A stretch of 64,000 bases of DNA. It comes from Blasia pusilla. Lineage: Eukaryota; Marchantiophyta; Marchantiopsida; Blasiales. The position numbers were made by a program, and so were the translations under genes. The stretch is taken from assembly GCA_050084515.1 (NCBI GenBank), contig CM114271.1, forward strand, positions 56,792,001-56,856,000. Reading direction: 5' to 3'. The stretch's first letter is position 1. Each line of letters begins with the position of its first letter. Below are positions 33,440-46,984 of this stretch, one piece after another. The notes beneath the pieces are model-generated. The model saw only the letters and a program-made list of their open reading frames with translations. It had not been told where the DNA came from and searched no databases.

Positions 33440-35359
33440 GGTGATTGAGTGTACACGGAAACAAAATATTACTACTGTAAAATTAAGTTCTTACTAGCAA
33501 TGCGCATGAGTATATTTGATTTTTTTAATTCAGGTGTCTCAAACTCCATCCTCTCATAATTATCTAGATTTTCCTCTTAAAATTTGACTATTTTTTCAAA
33601 AATTCGTGTTCCTTACCGAAGAGGAATCCTCATCGACTCCGTGGAAGAAAGAACATCTATAGCTCCCCACGCGCCCTCGAGTAGCCTTTCGGGGCCCACA
33701 AGAGGCCCCGAAATTTCCGAATACATCCTTTGGGAGGATTTGGAAAGAGTATAAAATATGTATAAAAAAAGAGGATTTGTATGTCTAGTGGCAGCAGCAC
33801 TGCCAGAGCCAGACCCGGAGGGTACCGGAGGCCAGGACAGCCAGCAGGTGGACGTGTGGACACCCGGCCCTGTCGCGCACGCGAGCGAGGGACCGTTGCT
33901 GGATGTAGGGGGGGCCCGGAGGAGGGGTCATAATGGCCGCTCCACAATTCCGACAACAGCCGAAGACTTTCGGTGGATTCCATTGATTGGTGGCCATGAG
34001 CGTACTGACTGTGGGCTAGGGATGATGTAATGCGTAGTATTCTGAGCACCAACCGCTATGAATTTGATCTACCTCTTTTTTTTTTCCTGCCATGGAGGTG
34101 GGTGACTGCGGATTCTTGGTCTCGTCCTGGAAGCTACCGCAAAGCTTCGGGCATGCATTAGATCTCGAGTCCCAGTGGACGTCTTTGGATCGAAATCCTC
34201 CCGTGTCAGGGACTGGATTGCGCGTTCGGCCACTTCTGCATCGACACAGCTCGCATTGCCTCGCAGCCAGGCCACTGCCTGAAATTTCATTCGCTGGGGT
34301 TCTGACCACCCTGACCTGTCGTTGACAAGTCGAACGTCGGACGGGCAGATTGCAGGCCCTGCGTCCAGCCGCACCAACAACGAGATTCACATGTGAATCG
34401 ATTTCCTTTCGAGGCGGCTTGCCACCCTCTCAGGGTCAGTCGGCCTTTGATGTGTTTCGCTCAGGGTTCAGACATTCAGGTCTGAGGTCGTGGAGAGTGC
34501 TTCTGGGAACTTCTGAGTACTCAGTGGACGGCGGGACTCTACCCTTTCGAGTCTCGACCGCCTGTGCCTGGTTCAGCACAGCACCTGTCCGGTTTGACCC
34601 TCACCGCTTGGGGAGGAGCTCGAATGAAACCCTGTCCGCGATTATTCTTCACGTGATGGCTGAGAGACCTGGCGAGGATCCAACTGCCCGCGCATCGCCG
34701 CTGTCGAAAGATATGGTTAGGTCGATGTCCAACGTTTCGTTTCACGCAGCTCCGGGACGTAAGGAGAGGAGGAGTTCTGAATTATTTGAAAAATCAGCTA
34801 AATCGGAACTTACCCTTCTCGGCACATCTTCCCGTCTTTTTCCACTCTCGAGGGGGTGTTCTCCAAAATAGCCTTTTGAGTCACCGGTTTTCATCCATCT
34901 TCTTCTGCTACGGTGGCGAGGTCCCGAGATTTTCTTGTCCAGCTCGAAGAACGAGGATCCTAAAGGGGATTGTCGAGGAGCCAGTACCATCAGATTCTTT
35001 CGTGTTTGAAGCACTGCGGGCGGATCTCCTCCCCTTACTACTATACACTGACTCGAGGCTCTTTCTCGCCGGACTGGCCTTTTGTTGTGCTGTCTCGCTA
35101 CTGTAGTAGTGGAGTAAGGTGATAGGTTTTGGTTGTAGCGGGTGCATGCTTTTTGAGTTCAAGCAGCTCGAAGAACGAGAGACTCACCATAGACAAGCAA
35201 CTAAAGCTGAACCTGAGTTCGAATGTTGCGGACTTCCTTTCCAATCACAGTATCGAGGATCTTCCTTGATTCGGGTATATCTTCATCAACAAAACCTGCG
35301 CCGGAGCGAGGGCTTTCCGCCGTCGTCGAACGAAGTAGAGTTGAAACTGGTGGGCGAGA
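33440..35359. other. Upstream region of the LEA_2 gene; no gene confirmed
   Basis: AT-rich to about 33.65 kb, then of higher GC. Frames on both strands (for example 34350-34871 plus and 34069-34380 minus) are open for 100-170 codons without a recognisable domain. A perfect 10-bp hairpin (TTTCGGGGCC/GGCCCCGAAA) lies at 33687-33713. The last few hundred bases should hold the promoter and leader of the LEA_2 gene, but no clear TATA box is seen. Confidence 0.4.
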
Positions 35360-36037
35360 ATGGGGGAAGCTAGGGCGGCTGCTGCTGATGAGGAGAAGGT
35401 GATGATTAACCGGCCGTCGCCAATGAGCGTCGAAGATGCAGAGGTGAAAGCTTCCAAACCTTTCTATGGAAGAAAGTCATTCCACATATGCTGCGGTACA
35501 ATAGCTGCACTTCTCCTATGCCTCATCATTTTAATTCTCATTTTCAGTTTCACTATCTTCAAAACCAAAGATCCGCGCATCACTGTCACTGGCATGACCC
35601 TCCAAAGATTCTCCGCGAAAGTAGATGAATCCTTCACGAGCCTCATCCTGGACGTGTCTCTGCATCTCAATGTGTCTGTGAAGAACCCTAACCTTGCCAG
35701 CTTCCAGTACGCGAACAGCAGCACCTATATGTTTTACAGAGAGGTGGAGGTAGGTCGAGCTAGCATACCTGCAGGCGAAGTGGGTGCCAAGACGACCATG
35801 ACATTCACCACCGATCTAGAAATCCAGGCCTTGAATCTCCCATTCAATGCCAATCTTACATCTGACCTGCAGACAGGGACCGTCCCGGTGTCCACAGCCT
35901 CTTCTATTCGGGGCAGGTTAAATATGATGAACATTTTCAAGCACAATGCCGTCAGCACTAGCGCTTGCACTGCCACCATTTTCATTTCTAATACTACACT
36001 GAAGGATTTCCACTGCGTTTACACTCTGAAAATATGA
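35360..36037 (+). CDS. LEA_2 / NDR1-HIN1-like (NHL) membrane protein
   Basis: A complete single-exon gene of 225 aa. A charged cytosolic N-terminus (1-42) precedes one hydrophobic segment (about 43-66, GTIAALLLCLIILILIFSF). A LEA_2 domain fills the rest, with the family's NPN motif in VSVKNPN (109-111) and the usual FYREVEVGRASIPAG block. Known relatives are single-pass proteins of the plasma membrane or endomembranes, many linked to defence or stress. The start is the ATG giving MGEARAAAADEEK. Two N-glycosylation-type sites (NSS, NTT) and two late Cys residues lie in the predicted extracellular part. The class is firm; the specific role is not known. Confidence 0.92.
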   Translation: MGEARAAAADEEKVMINRPSPMSVEDAEVKASKPFYGRKSFHICCGTIAALLLCLIILILIFSFTIFKTKDPRITVTGMTLQRFSAKVDESFTSLILDVSLHLNVSVKNPNLASFQYANSSTYMFYREVEVGRASIPAGEVGAKTTMTFTTDLEIQALNLPFNANLTSDLQTGTVPVSTASSIRGRLNMMNIFKHNAVSTSACTATIFISNTTLKDFHCVYTLKI

Positions 36038-39000
36038 GTTCATGGAATCATCGGAGGATTCGCTACCTCGTGATCGTGGTCATGCCCAAGCCAGCTCCGG
36101 AAATGTTCGTGAATGATCGCAGGTGGTGGTTGAAGCTGTATGCGGACGACGTTCGTGACTTGGATCCCGAAGATGTCCGGGCGTGGCTAAACTGTCATTC
36201 ACCCCCAATAGATGCCGATTTGAAGATGTTGGAATTACGGCGGCAGCAATCTGAGTTGTTCCGAGGAAATGATCATGAACCCAAACCCCCCCCACCCACC
36301 CAATCCCCGGCGCGCCAAGTCTTGGTAGGTAGAACATCCGGATATTGTGTCTCCTCTCGTTTCTTATCACATTTCCTCTCATCATCCTGGTTTCCGTGGA
36401 TCACTCTAGTAGTTCTCGAGCACTACCCCTTCGTAGCACGCATGTCGCACTCCCGTTCACAGATGACGCATCCTGGAGTCCTGGGATGCGACTGGGCAAG
36501 TTAAGGAGTGCGATTGCCTCTACTTACTCTAGTTTGAATATCTCGATTCATTGAAGCGCTGGAAGGCAGGGAAGAGATCCGAAGGAAACGTGCGACGAAA
36601 GGGAGCGAGTCCAGAGAGCGATCCAGACTATCGTCCTGACATCGATCCCGAAGAAAGTTCCTCTCGCTGGAGTCATTCGGATGACAGCACATACAGGAGT
36701 CAGATTTTGTGGCCCTAGAGCAGATCCAAACGAGTAGCGTAGTGGATAAGGGCGTGGGTACGATTTTGTTGGTTCGGCGTTCGCTTGAATGCGCACGGCT
36801 TCGCTCATCGACGGGTGCAGGAGTCTGAGTTTCGTGCTGTAAGAATATGTCGGAGTGATTTGCGCAGTGGACACGGCTAGAATATTATTGTTTGGATCGT
36901 CGTCTTGGATGCGCGCACTACCGATCGCTGGGAATTAATTACATTCCATCGTTCGAAGTTGTGTCAGGCCTGGGTTATCACGGAAGATTTTCGAAATCTT
37001 TCCGGAAGGGGTTGGTGTATCTGTGTATGGTCACGATCAGAAGGGATACGTCTGTAGAGTGGACGTCAATGAAAGCTTATGTCCACAATTTGACCCTAAA
37101 CTTGTGGTTACATAGAAGCAGAAGCGCAGAGGACGTTGGTGCGTTCTGGTGTAATAATCTCCTTGCTAGGATGTACTGTAAGCCGCGAGCTTCTTGGAAT
37201 GCACATATCAATCTACAGTCTTGGCTTATCTTGGATATAATCCTCAGAAGTCAGCAGAGTGGAAATTTTGCCTGATCATCTTCATTTACTGTGTATGGAG
37301 GTTTTCAGGTGTGCTTCGGTACATATTTATGCCGCACTTGTTGTGATGTCGATTTGCGTGAGGTGGGATGGGGACAATCCCATACGGGTTCGAAAATCTT
37401 TTCATTGTCTTACATCCTGTCTGACTGACACTTGAGAGGGACTCCTTAAAAGGCGACTTGAAATTAGGCCCGCACTTTGAATGTGTGAATCTACTCGAGA
37501 GTGCGGGCATGGGATCTTGAGAGCAAGGTGTTGGGCCCTACCCAGAGTGAATCGCGCCTGACTTGATGTCCTCAAAAGCTGCAATGAAGCACGGCCCTAC
37601 ATCCTGGTCTATTTCGAGAGGTCTTCTTTTCCAACGATCTGTGTTCCTTATTTTCTTGGCCGCGTCGAGTCCCGAATCTATGAGCTTGGCTTTGCCCGTT
37701 CTCAAAATCCCTGTCGAGTGTGCATTTTATCTGACTCTGAACAGGAGCCGTCCCCGGAGCCTTTATTTTATGATCGAGTTTGCATTTCATCTGATTCTGA
37801 ACAGAAGCCGTCTCCTGAGCCTTTATTTTATGTTCTAGTTATGTTCCCTGATCCCGACCAGAGGATTCTTAAACCCAGACCATCAATCTGCACATTGGCT
37901 AAACTTAATGGTGTCCATGGCTCCGGCTCGATTCGGCACGCGAGCGCTACCCAACCCTCGGTACGACAGCAAATGAAACTTTTGTCTGGTAACGAGTGTA
38001 GCTGTGGTAGCGAATGAATCAGCACTGCAATCATGTATCGCTTTCGAGATGTGTCCCGGCTCCACTTGAGGATGATTCGAGCCAACCTGTGCTTTTCCCT
38101 GGATTGAACGTTTTCATCACCACCTTGATACGGTAGCGAGACCTAGCAACACAGCTGCCATCCGACCCCTAACCGCTCCTGTAGCTTTCATCATTTCTCG
38201 TACAGCGTGAGCTGGTCCGCTGTTCCGATGTGGATTGCATTTAAGTCTCGCGGCCTCAATGAGAAGTTGAGAACACGAGAAAAAGATTCTATCCTCATAT
38301 TCCCCATACTCTCCTAACCAAAAAGACTGTGCACCGGAGACTCGGGCTTTCTTTTGTGAGTTATGTCACGGATGATGTGGCGAGTTGTGAAGCTGTCACC
38401 GATTACCGCACCATTGAATGCCTCGTCAACAACCAACTCTGCGGAACATGGACCGACAAAGCGGGTAAATTCGAGTGAGGAAGATCTTCCTGTATGTATA
38501 TATGCACCTCAAATGCCGTCATGCGCACTGGGCCACAATTTCCAAGATTCCCGCATTTGTGGACGCTCGTATCTAGCGACCCACCGATTCCTGGATCTTT
38601 ACTGATTTTGCCGACGCCTACTCTTAGCTACAGGACAGGACTGGAAAATATCGCATGATGTCTGGGTTTTCCACTTTGGTCTTCGTCGAATTGGATCCAA
38701 GTCAAGGAGACGTCGGCGCTCCGGCCTAGAGTAGAGTGTCGATCGATTTCTGTGCGAGGCAGTCAAGTCACAATTGAATTGTCACGGGAAATCAGCCATT
38801 GCAACACTTTTGGTGGTCGTGTTCGTCAGATCACTGGTGCACTCTAACTCACAACTTCGATCGTGTTCAGCGGAAAACACGGCAAGGGAATGAGGTACAT
38901 ACACCTCAACGCCGATTGGCTGTCAGCGATCTTCCATCGACTTTCGCCAAAGACATTCTTTCTATCAGCACACAGCGAAGATGAAGACGAAGACCATGGC

Positions 39001-40370
39001 CGAGCGGAACTGTGGAAAACACGGATGAAATGCGGTCATGGAAATATTAGCAATTAACCTCGAAGCTGGTCCACAGCGACCAATACCAGCGAAAGAGTTC
39101 ACAAAAAGTCTCCAAAGCGTCGGGCACTTGGAGAATCTTGCACTGGTACCCACCTCAAATTTGTCCCGAAACTTTCGGACGAGTAGGCAACAAGTTTTGA
39201 GACTCTGACTTCATCCGGAAATCGGAGAATCCTGCAACGATCCCGGTTGTCATCCAGATGCCCACACCTCTGAAGTTGTGCTGGTTTATGTATGATGCAC
39301 CATTTCTCGGTATGGGAATGGCGCTTCTGAGCTTAAAATTGGCCAATCGAGCGGTAGAGTGAGCGAAAAGTTCTGATTGCATCCGGAGATTGGAGAATCT
39401 TGCAATGATCCGGCTGCCATCTAGATAAGTTTGCCTCGCTTGCTCCCGAGTCCTGTTTCTCGGTTTGAGAGTGGCACGGCGCGCAGAAGCTTTCATAGCC
39501 AACCGTGCGACATGATTGTTTTTCAATCGTGCTCTGTTCTGTTCATCTTCTGGTCGAGAACGTACGTGGTGGGGTGGGCGGAATGTAAAGCATTTGCAAT
39601 CCCAGCAGTTGCGTGGAAGCCGGAGAGAAATCGCCTCAAAGTGGGCGTCGAAAATGATCGTGCAGAATGATCGGCGCTTCGTTGAACGTGCATGAGGATT
39701 CGGACTCCATCCCTACTAAACTTCTTTCGAAGATTTGATTCATTGATGAGTGTGCACGAGTGTGTGGATTAATCCCTCGCGCACATACGCTCTTTTCGAA
39801 GTGTTGATAACCTTTCTCTTAAAATGTTTGGTTTGGTAAGTGGAAAGACGTGTGATTTCACGCCACTCATCCCTCACCGAATGGAGATGGTTCCCTCCTC
39901 TCTTTGTTGGTGATAGTTAGAAAGTCTTTAAGGTGAAGTCTGTAATGATCATGTCTTCAACAATGTCAAGTCCACGAATCCAATGCTCGAGAAAAACAAC
40001 CGAACGCAAAACTCCGTTTTTTAGAAAGAGAGAAGAAAAGAGATGAGTCTTTTTATTATAATACCAGTTGGTTATAATACTCTTCGAGTTTTTCTTGTGG
40101 TTTTCAAATGTGCATGTGAGAGCCCGAGCTCTCACCAGGAGCAACCACAAGTGAGGACTCGGAGGGGTGCTAAAAAAGCCATTGATTTAATATGAAGTTT
40201 TCGACTGGTACGAATATAATCGAATCGAAGACAGCGAGAACGAGGACCCCTAAAAGAAGAATCCACTTTATTATAAAATAAACCTCAAAAGAGGACAAAG
40301 AAAGGTAATAACAACTCAAAAGAGGAGTAAAAAAAGGCATAAAAGAATGCAAAAAGAAAATGGCAACAAT
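36038..40370. other. Non-coding or pseudogenic region with local tandem repeats
   Basis: No gene is supported. Two local duplications stand out. At 37719-37838 a 60-base unit occurs twice; one frame reads CILSDSEQEPSPEPLFYDRV, then CISSDSEQKPSPEPLFY. At about 39205-39480 a unit of about 168 bases occurs twice (CATCCGG.GAT.GGAGAATC.TGCAA.GATC). The frame at 36034-36504 overlapping the LEA_2 stop shows no domain and is probably 3' untranslated sequence. Confidence 0.4.
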
Positions 40371-40371
40371 C

Positions 40372-40866
40372 TCAACGAGCAACCCGATTGATTGCCTGAA
40401 ACAAATCTGACAAGAACACGAGTGGTTGGTCAGACGTGAATGGACGACGAGGCGAGCGACCTCCCACCACCTCCGCACGACGTATTAGTGCCAAGACTTG
40501 TGCACGTTGTAAGGCCACTGAGATGCATTGCCTAAAATAAGTAGTAACAACCGAGAGAGAAGGACTACGGGAAGGGGCAAGGTGATGATTCTCGAGGGAG
40601 TGGTGAGCACATGTTTTCCGGAAAGTATTAAAAGACACATGTGAATGACCGAATACTTCCACTGCAAACGGAATAAATCCATCAGTCGCATGTCTCATAG
40701 CATAACTTAACTCCTTGATTCTAGCTGCAGCTTCGGCCGCCAAACCTTTGGTATGTGCGGCTCTACACACCAAGTTAGAACGTGTTGACTTGGTGGAAGA
40801 AAAGCTATTCCAAAGTGCATAAAGAGAGGCAAAACTTACTTGAGAAGTCATGCATAATAAAGCCAT
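40372..40866 (-). pseudogene. Possible retroelement polyprotein C-terminal remnant
   Basis: An open stretch of 164 codons reads ELSYAMRHATDGFIPFAVEV, FGHSHVSFNTF and FRQCISVALQRAQVLALIRR before a stop. This order (a [F/V]xPFxVExFG-type block followed by a basic ISVALQRA block near the C-terminus) is like the tail seen after the RT in some non-LTR or DIRS-like retroelement proteins. No RT is recognisable upstream. The assignment is tentative; it could be an unknown host fragment. Confidence 0.33.
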
Positions 40867-40916
40867 TTAAGATCCTCGTCCCTCCAAGAGAGAAAGCAGT
40901 AGATAGCAAGCAATTC

Positions 40917-41255
40917 AGAATCAAAGCATGAAAGGTTCCTCCTTCCCTTCCTACCTATGGAAAATAGACCGATTCCATGTACTCATCCACTACAGCTTCG
41001 AAGACTTAAAGAATGGGAAGCATAAGGAGACGTTGTTCAAGTATGTGAGGGCCAGAGCTGACTACCAACATCACTTAATGGACGAAACTAAAATAAGAAT
41101 CAAAGCATGAAAGGTTCCTCCTTCCCTTCCTCCCTATGGAAAATAGACCCATTCCATGTACTCATCCCCTATAGCGTCGAAGACTAAAAGAATGGGAAGC
41201 AGAAGTAGACGTTGCGCTGACTACCAACATCACTTAATGGACGACACTAAAATAA
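40917..41255. repeat. Tandem duplication, two units of about 160-180 bases
   Basis: Unit one (40917-41096) and unit two (41097-41255) both start GAATCAAAGCATGAAAGG and end ACGA.ACTAAAATAAG. Unit two lacks about 20 bases in the middle. The copies are close enough to be fairly recent. Confidence 0.8.
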
Positions 41256-44200
41256 GCATAAGCAGGAGTGGATAGTATGTGAAGTGCACAGGATATACGG
41301 GTAATCTTCATTTCCTGGACTAAAGCAATAAGAAGAACGAGTGGATGATCTTAGCTCAGGAACCACGATTAGTTAGGGGTGGCCTGGATTAATTACTAAA
41401 ACAAGAAAGGAGGGGAGAAGTTCTTAAATAAAACAAAAATAAATAAATGAAGGAAGGAAGGAATGAATGGAGGAGTCCGCCTAATCTAAAGTCACAAACA
41501 GAAGAAGAAGGAGGAGAAAGAGAAATCCCCCAAGCACTAATGGAAACAATGTCAACTAAAACTGCTGAAAAATGTTTCTAACTTCGACTTTCACACACAC
41601 TTGAACTCGCCGAACATAATTGGAAGCGGATCAGAGCAATGAGATGAGAGTCCTCAAGGAAGGAAGAGGAGAAACATGGAGGAGTTCTTGCTTTAATCCC
41701 ACTGAAGACTATCGACGTCTGTAGTCCATGAGCCACAAGTACTGGACGTTTAGAGCTTGCGAATCTGGTACGTGTCTCATGAACCTTGTTTTCATGTGAC
41801 AGGCTCATTCTTATGACAAGCACAGCTCGAAAATCCGGTCCCATCGATTGACGACCATTAATCTTAATCAGCCTCGGCTATGATGCTAACTAAACTTCAC
41901 ACACTCCTTACACCTTACACTATCGATGCGAAACTTCCATGGCACCAGAAACTGCAGATCACTTTTAGATTCTCGAAGAGTTAGCTGTCAACAACGGCAA
42001 AGAGGCTTATGGATAAGCCCTAGTATATATTCATCTTTCACGTTCAGCGAACAAGCTCCCGAAGGAGCCAGGCAAGGCAGCATCCGTGAATCGACGATGC
42101 AGTTCCATGAACCGGAAGTCGGCCCAGAAGGAAAAACTCTTCTTTTTCTCGTGAGCTAAATTATAATCAGCGTGGGCAATGATATATTTGGTAGAAGAAG
42201 CAGGGGTCCCCAATCCAGCCAGACAGAAGGTAGTTGAAGTGACACAAGACACTTTTGATTGCAACTGACAGCTGCATGCAGACTCTCTGAGATGGTTTCT
42301 TGGTGAGCGACAACAGAATTGTTCTTGCGCTGCTGAGTTCTGATGAGCCATGGCGTGAATAGGAGAGAATCGTGACGGGGGATTGTTGTTGAAGTATGTT
42401 CTGAGGATTCCTTTCGGCCTCGCTCGTGACGTGTGGTTGATGCACGAGGCAGACGGGGCTTGGGAGCGACGGAGTGAACCACTCATAAAACCTCTCTCTG
42501 GTTTGGACCCACCTCATGACGAGGAGGAGGAGGAGGTTCGAAGTTCGAGGTTTGAGCCCATGGACAAACGAATCAAAGGTGGCTCCTTTAACGGATGCAG
42601 TGAAGTGACAACTGCAACTTCAACCGTCGACTTCCTTTTGTTTCCCTTTTTCCTCACCTTCCTTTCCAATTTTGATTGCCTTCCTCAATGAGCCTATAGA
42701 ATTGTTTTTCCTTCTGCCTTCTTTGACACCTCGTCCCCCCCTTCCTCTGCACGCTTGTGGATCCACGAGATGGTCTCATCGAAGACCATCTGCAAATCAG
42801 AAAGTAGATAAGTAGTCAGAAAGTGTCTCTGCAAATCTTTGTTTGATCTCGAGATCTCACCGGTGGAATTGGCTCACTGTAGTGATCTATGGGAAATCTT
42901 CAAGAATGGATGGTAAGCGAATGGGTGTTGAACCTATTGCTCCATAGCCATCGTGTACTTTTGTCCTTTTCTACCATAAAGTGGCATAAACTTCCCACAC
43001 ATCCGGAGGGTATGTTTACGTATTTGCAATTTTGCAGTTTTTAAAACTAATTTTATTTACTTATATTGATATTAGAGAGTGCCTTTTCACTTTATAAATA
43101 TTTGGTAATTTGGTAAATAGGAGTCTCTTTTTGGTTTTTCTTGGAAGTCCGAATCTCTTATAGCGCATTCAAAATAAATTGAAAATGACATTCAAGAATT
43201 TTGAAAATTAATTATGAAGAGTGATTTAAATCAGTGCATTGCACTAGCTTGCACTAATTTATATTATTATGGGAGAGTGACTCTTCATTTTGTAGACTAT
43301 TTTTCTCTTTACACTTGACATTTTCATCCAATGGGATGGCTGGCCTTTTGAGCCAATAGTACTGTTTGAAATTGATTTAAAATGGCCCACAACCTTTGAG
43401 AATTAATCATGGGAATTAATTCAAACCCGTGCACCACATGGCGTTAGGCTAGCATTACGTAAGGAAGACATCCATTTCTAATGTGTTATTGGATAGTGCA
43501 TTTCATCATATGGGAAATGCATTCAATTTTTCTGTTAGCAATCTATATTATTATTGGAGAGTGCCTTCTTGATTTGCTAACACCTCTTTGTTTGACACGT
43601 GGCAACTAGGACACGAGGAAATGTTTCATATATTATAGGTAGCAAGAACAAAATTTGAGTTTGTGTGCAACATCATTAGTCCCTTCATGGGCATTACACT
43701 AGCAAAAGCTCCTCGACACTTTTTTATTTCATGTGCATTGTATGGGCACCTTACTAGTTTTAATAAATGATGAATATCATTTAATTAACTACAAAAAATT
43801 TCTCGTGATAAAATTCTTAATGATCAAAACCAAATATACAATAATTTATACCTTAGCATATATGGTGCAAAGTAGGAGCATTGGTTTCATGTACTTACCC
43901 TCTCATTCACCTATCTTTATGAATATGTGGGTCTATTCTTTGAGATAAATATATTTTTTCATACCATCGTAGTTATGAAGAGACTAGAAGAAGTAGGTAG
44001 AGTGACTACTTCTATATCCAAAGAGAGGGACAAGGGTAAGGCTTTGAATGAAGATTCAAAGTGTGAGGAGAATTTGAAGAGGATATATTCATTTTCATTT
44101 AAGGAGTAATTTAGACCAAACCCAAGTACATAGGAGCAAGGAGGCACCATAGACACGAGGCATGCATACAATATACAAGAACCATAAACCTTTGAGAAAT

Positions 44201-45366
44201 ATTTCAATTTTCTAATGATTCCAAATTTATTGTTGGGGATAATTGAAATCATAGTCTATCATTATGTTGGATATAGCTTACTAATCCAAGAAGTTTCACA
44301 AATTGATGAGAGGCAAGAGGAATATGACAAAGAGGAGGATGAGATAAAAGATTTGGAGGTAATTATAATGTTCATGGTCATAAGATGAACAATGTGTTTG
44401 CATTAAATTATTATGTTGAAGCATGACGTAGCTCACCCAAATAAATAGTTCATATAACTATAATATTTTTGGATCCATATTGGATCACACTCTTCCCATC
44501 TTTTTGAGGGCATGTGAGCTATAAGGAACATGCATAATTGCAAACTTCTATCCAAGACCTCTAAAGATGGATGTTCCCCAAAGAAGCACTACTTCACCTA
44601 TGAAACAAATTTGCATGGCTTTTCACTCTTCAAATCATCTTTTTGGTCAAATTAAGTGCTAACTCTAACGGCTTCACACTCATCATGAACAATAGATTGG
44701 ACTTGATCTTGAAGAAGTATAGTATTCGATACCATTGATATTGTAAAATCTGTTTGCATTGGAAATATAACCCTCCATAACCAAAATATGAACCCTAGAT
44801 GTTTTTGACTCGTATATGATGATACGAGTCTTAGCTGAACTTGATCTCCATAAAGATAGCCTATCTATGCTCTATATTTTACATCCCTCTCTCTAGGTGC
44901 CTATTGTTCCACCTATGGTATATACAATTGCCCCTCATGGTGCCTATTCTAGTTGACTCTCAAGGCCACCACACTCTCTTCTGGCATTTTACCCTCTATG
45001 CAATCTACCTTATTGAAAGCCTTTCCCAAGGTAGGTAAGGTTAGAGGTTATGAGATTGCATCTCTTACCCTCCTTGAGTCCTCCATGAATCACGACTCAC
45101 AATCCAAAATTTTGTACCTTAAGGGCCTATGAATCAAATAAAGGGATATAAGAAAGTGTTCACTTTGAAAAGACTCGCTTTTGCGTTGTAATGGAAGTTG
45201 TAGATATATACTCTGCAACTTCTTGCTGTATTACCCTTAGTGGTCCTTTCATAACTTATTGAAGAACCATACAATAGGTTTTTGAACCTTGGATACCTAT
45301 ATGTGGTTTCTAAAACTACCATTGGATGGCTCATGCCTCCCTACATCCCATCCATGTCAAACTAAG
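41256..45366. other. AT-rich intergenic, dispersed repeats, no gene
   Basis: No supported gene. The motif TATTATT.GGAGAGTG(C/A)CT.CTT recurs at about 43.27 and 43.55 kb and again at 54.13 kb, each time followed by TTGACA or TGACAC a short way on, so a dispersed element is present. A GAGGAGGAGGAGG tract lies near 42.52 kb. Confidence 0.4.
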
Positions 45367-45515
45367 TGGCATCTCCTAAGTCTTGCATGCACTCCACAAC
45401 CTGCTCCATTAGTAACACATGATGGGATTCATGGTAGCATCTCCATGCCTCAACCTTTGTAGTATGTTTTCTAGAGAACTCTTGGAAATAAGCCATTAAA
45501 AAATGCTTGATATAT
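45367..45515 (-). pseudogene. Ty3/gypsy gag relic of the same lineage
   Basis: The minus strand reads MAYFQEFSRKHTTKVEAWRC, then YHESHHV. This aligns with MDDYHEFSHRYAQEIEAWRL and YYDPHYV of the plus-strand gag at 18.9-19.0 kb. A stop follows. Neighbouring sequence shows no other recognisable part, so this is a small fossil of a related element. Confidence 0.55.
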
Positions 45516-46984
45516 TAAAATACCCCTCTCCATACTAGTAAAGATATTGATCTAACTCTCTTTTTTTGGCTTCATCTGCCATTCCATTCAAATTTTGCCC
45601 CTCCAATGCAACACCAATTTTTGCTCATTAACTAATGATGCTCTTCTCAAGAAATTTGGTATTGTCATGTTGACTCGGAGTCAAAGAGACTCACATATTC
45701 CTCCTTCATCCAAAATAATATTGCTCCATGAACCAAAATTAAGCATAAAGATTAGTTTTCTCAACTCTCCACTGTCTATCTTTTCTTCTTGCTTTCTTCG
45801 CTCCACCCTAAGAATTGGATGGTTGGTCTCATTAATCCTCCATTTCCCCTTTGTCAACTCAATCAAACCCAAAACTATATTCTCCAAAATTCTTCCACAA
45901 TCTCTTGGACCTAGTGTGCCATCTCTTGCAAGTTTAGTCCACTAGCTTCTCTATATAACTTCAATTCATATTACATTAGCCTCGACATCAGCCCTATTTG
46001 CACTTGACACTATCCATTTTTTTTGACAACGCAAGGCTCTTAATGGAGATCTTTGTTAATGACCTTTCTTTATTCATATATATTGGTTTAATGTTCTTGA
46101 TCTTGCTCCCTCTTTGCTCTTTGGTACTCTACTTGTATCTACGTCAATTACGACACTATCTTACTTTGTTGCTCCAATTTGCACCTTTATATATCTTGAT
46201 CTTCTACCAAAGCATTCCATTTCCTTTCCATGTCTAATCGATGCATACCACTCCAGAAGTAATGTCACTTCTCACATCTCCTTCTCTCGTATTGCCTTGT
46301 TGTAACACCAATTTCGACATTCCTGGTCAATTAAAACATTTCTAGGTTTTTTACTTTCTTGAAGTCATGCTTACAAGTAAAATAAGGACTTAAGTCCATT
46401 TAAATGTGACCATATAATCAAGTTCTTTTGCAACCAATCAAGTCTCTTTTAGTCACCGACAACCTATATAGTATGATCTTGAAGTTAAAACGTTAAGAAT
46501 GATGTTGACAATGTTTATTTTGTTCGTTCTTTGGACATCTTGGGAGAGCAAAGGCTAGCGTGTGATGTGGTTAAAGTCGTCGTACACCCGTCAAAGCAAT
46601 ATTTGCAACATAAACTAATTTATTTCACGACTTCATAGTAAAGGAGGTGGCAGACGATTGAATGCAGACTTTGCCAAGGTTCATGCGTTCGTTAGCCAAA
46701 TCGGAGCTTAAGACCCAATTCCAAAGCATTTTCAAGAAAAGAAACAAATAATCTTGGCCTCATGGACCCTCCTTCCCAACCCCACTTCTCCCCAGTCGGC
46801 AAGAATCTGTAATGTCCTGTTGCTGGTAGACCTAATACTTCCCGCCGAAGGATCTATTCGGGCTTTGGAATACATCCTACTGACATTTCTACGGCATTTG
46901 GAACTAGAGTTCAATAAAGTTCATTTGGAACTAGAGTTCCAAATGAACTCGGAAGTATTTGGTTGCCGACCCATTGGGATCTTG
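45516..46984. other. AT-rich intergenic before the satellite
   Basis: No supported gene. Near the end, CATTTGGAACTAGAGTTCCAAATG (about 46,917-46,940) forms a near-palindrome. It resembles the start of the satellite unit and the repeat inserted in the RT at 23.77 kb. Confidence 0.4.

Noticed and set aside
33687-33713. A GC-rich hairpin as a transcription terminator
   Set aside because: Factor-independent hairpin terminators are a bacterial feature, and no gene ends here.
34350-34871. A 173-codon plus-strand frame upstream of the LEA_2 gene
   Set aside because: No domain, no splice context, and frames of similar length are open on the opposite strand, as expected in GC-richer DNA.
36034-36504. 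A 156-codon frame overlapping the LEA_2 stop codon
   Set aside because: No recognisable domain, it begins inside the upstream stop region and is best explained as 3' untranslated sequence.
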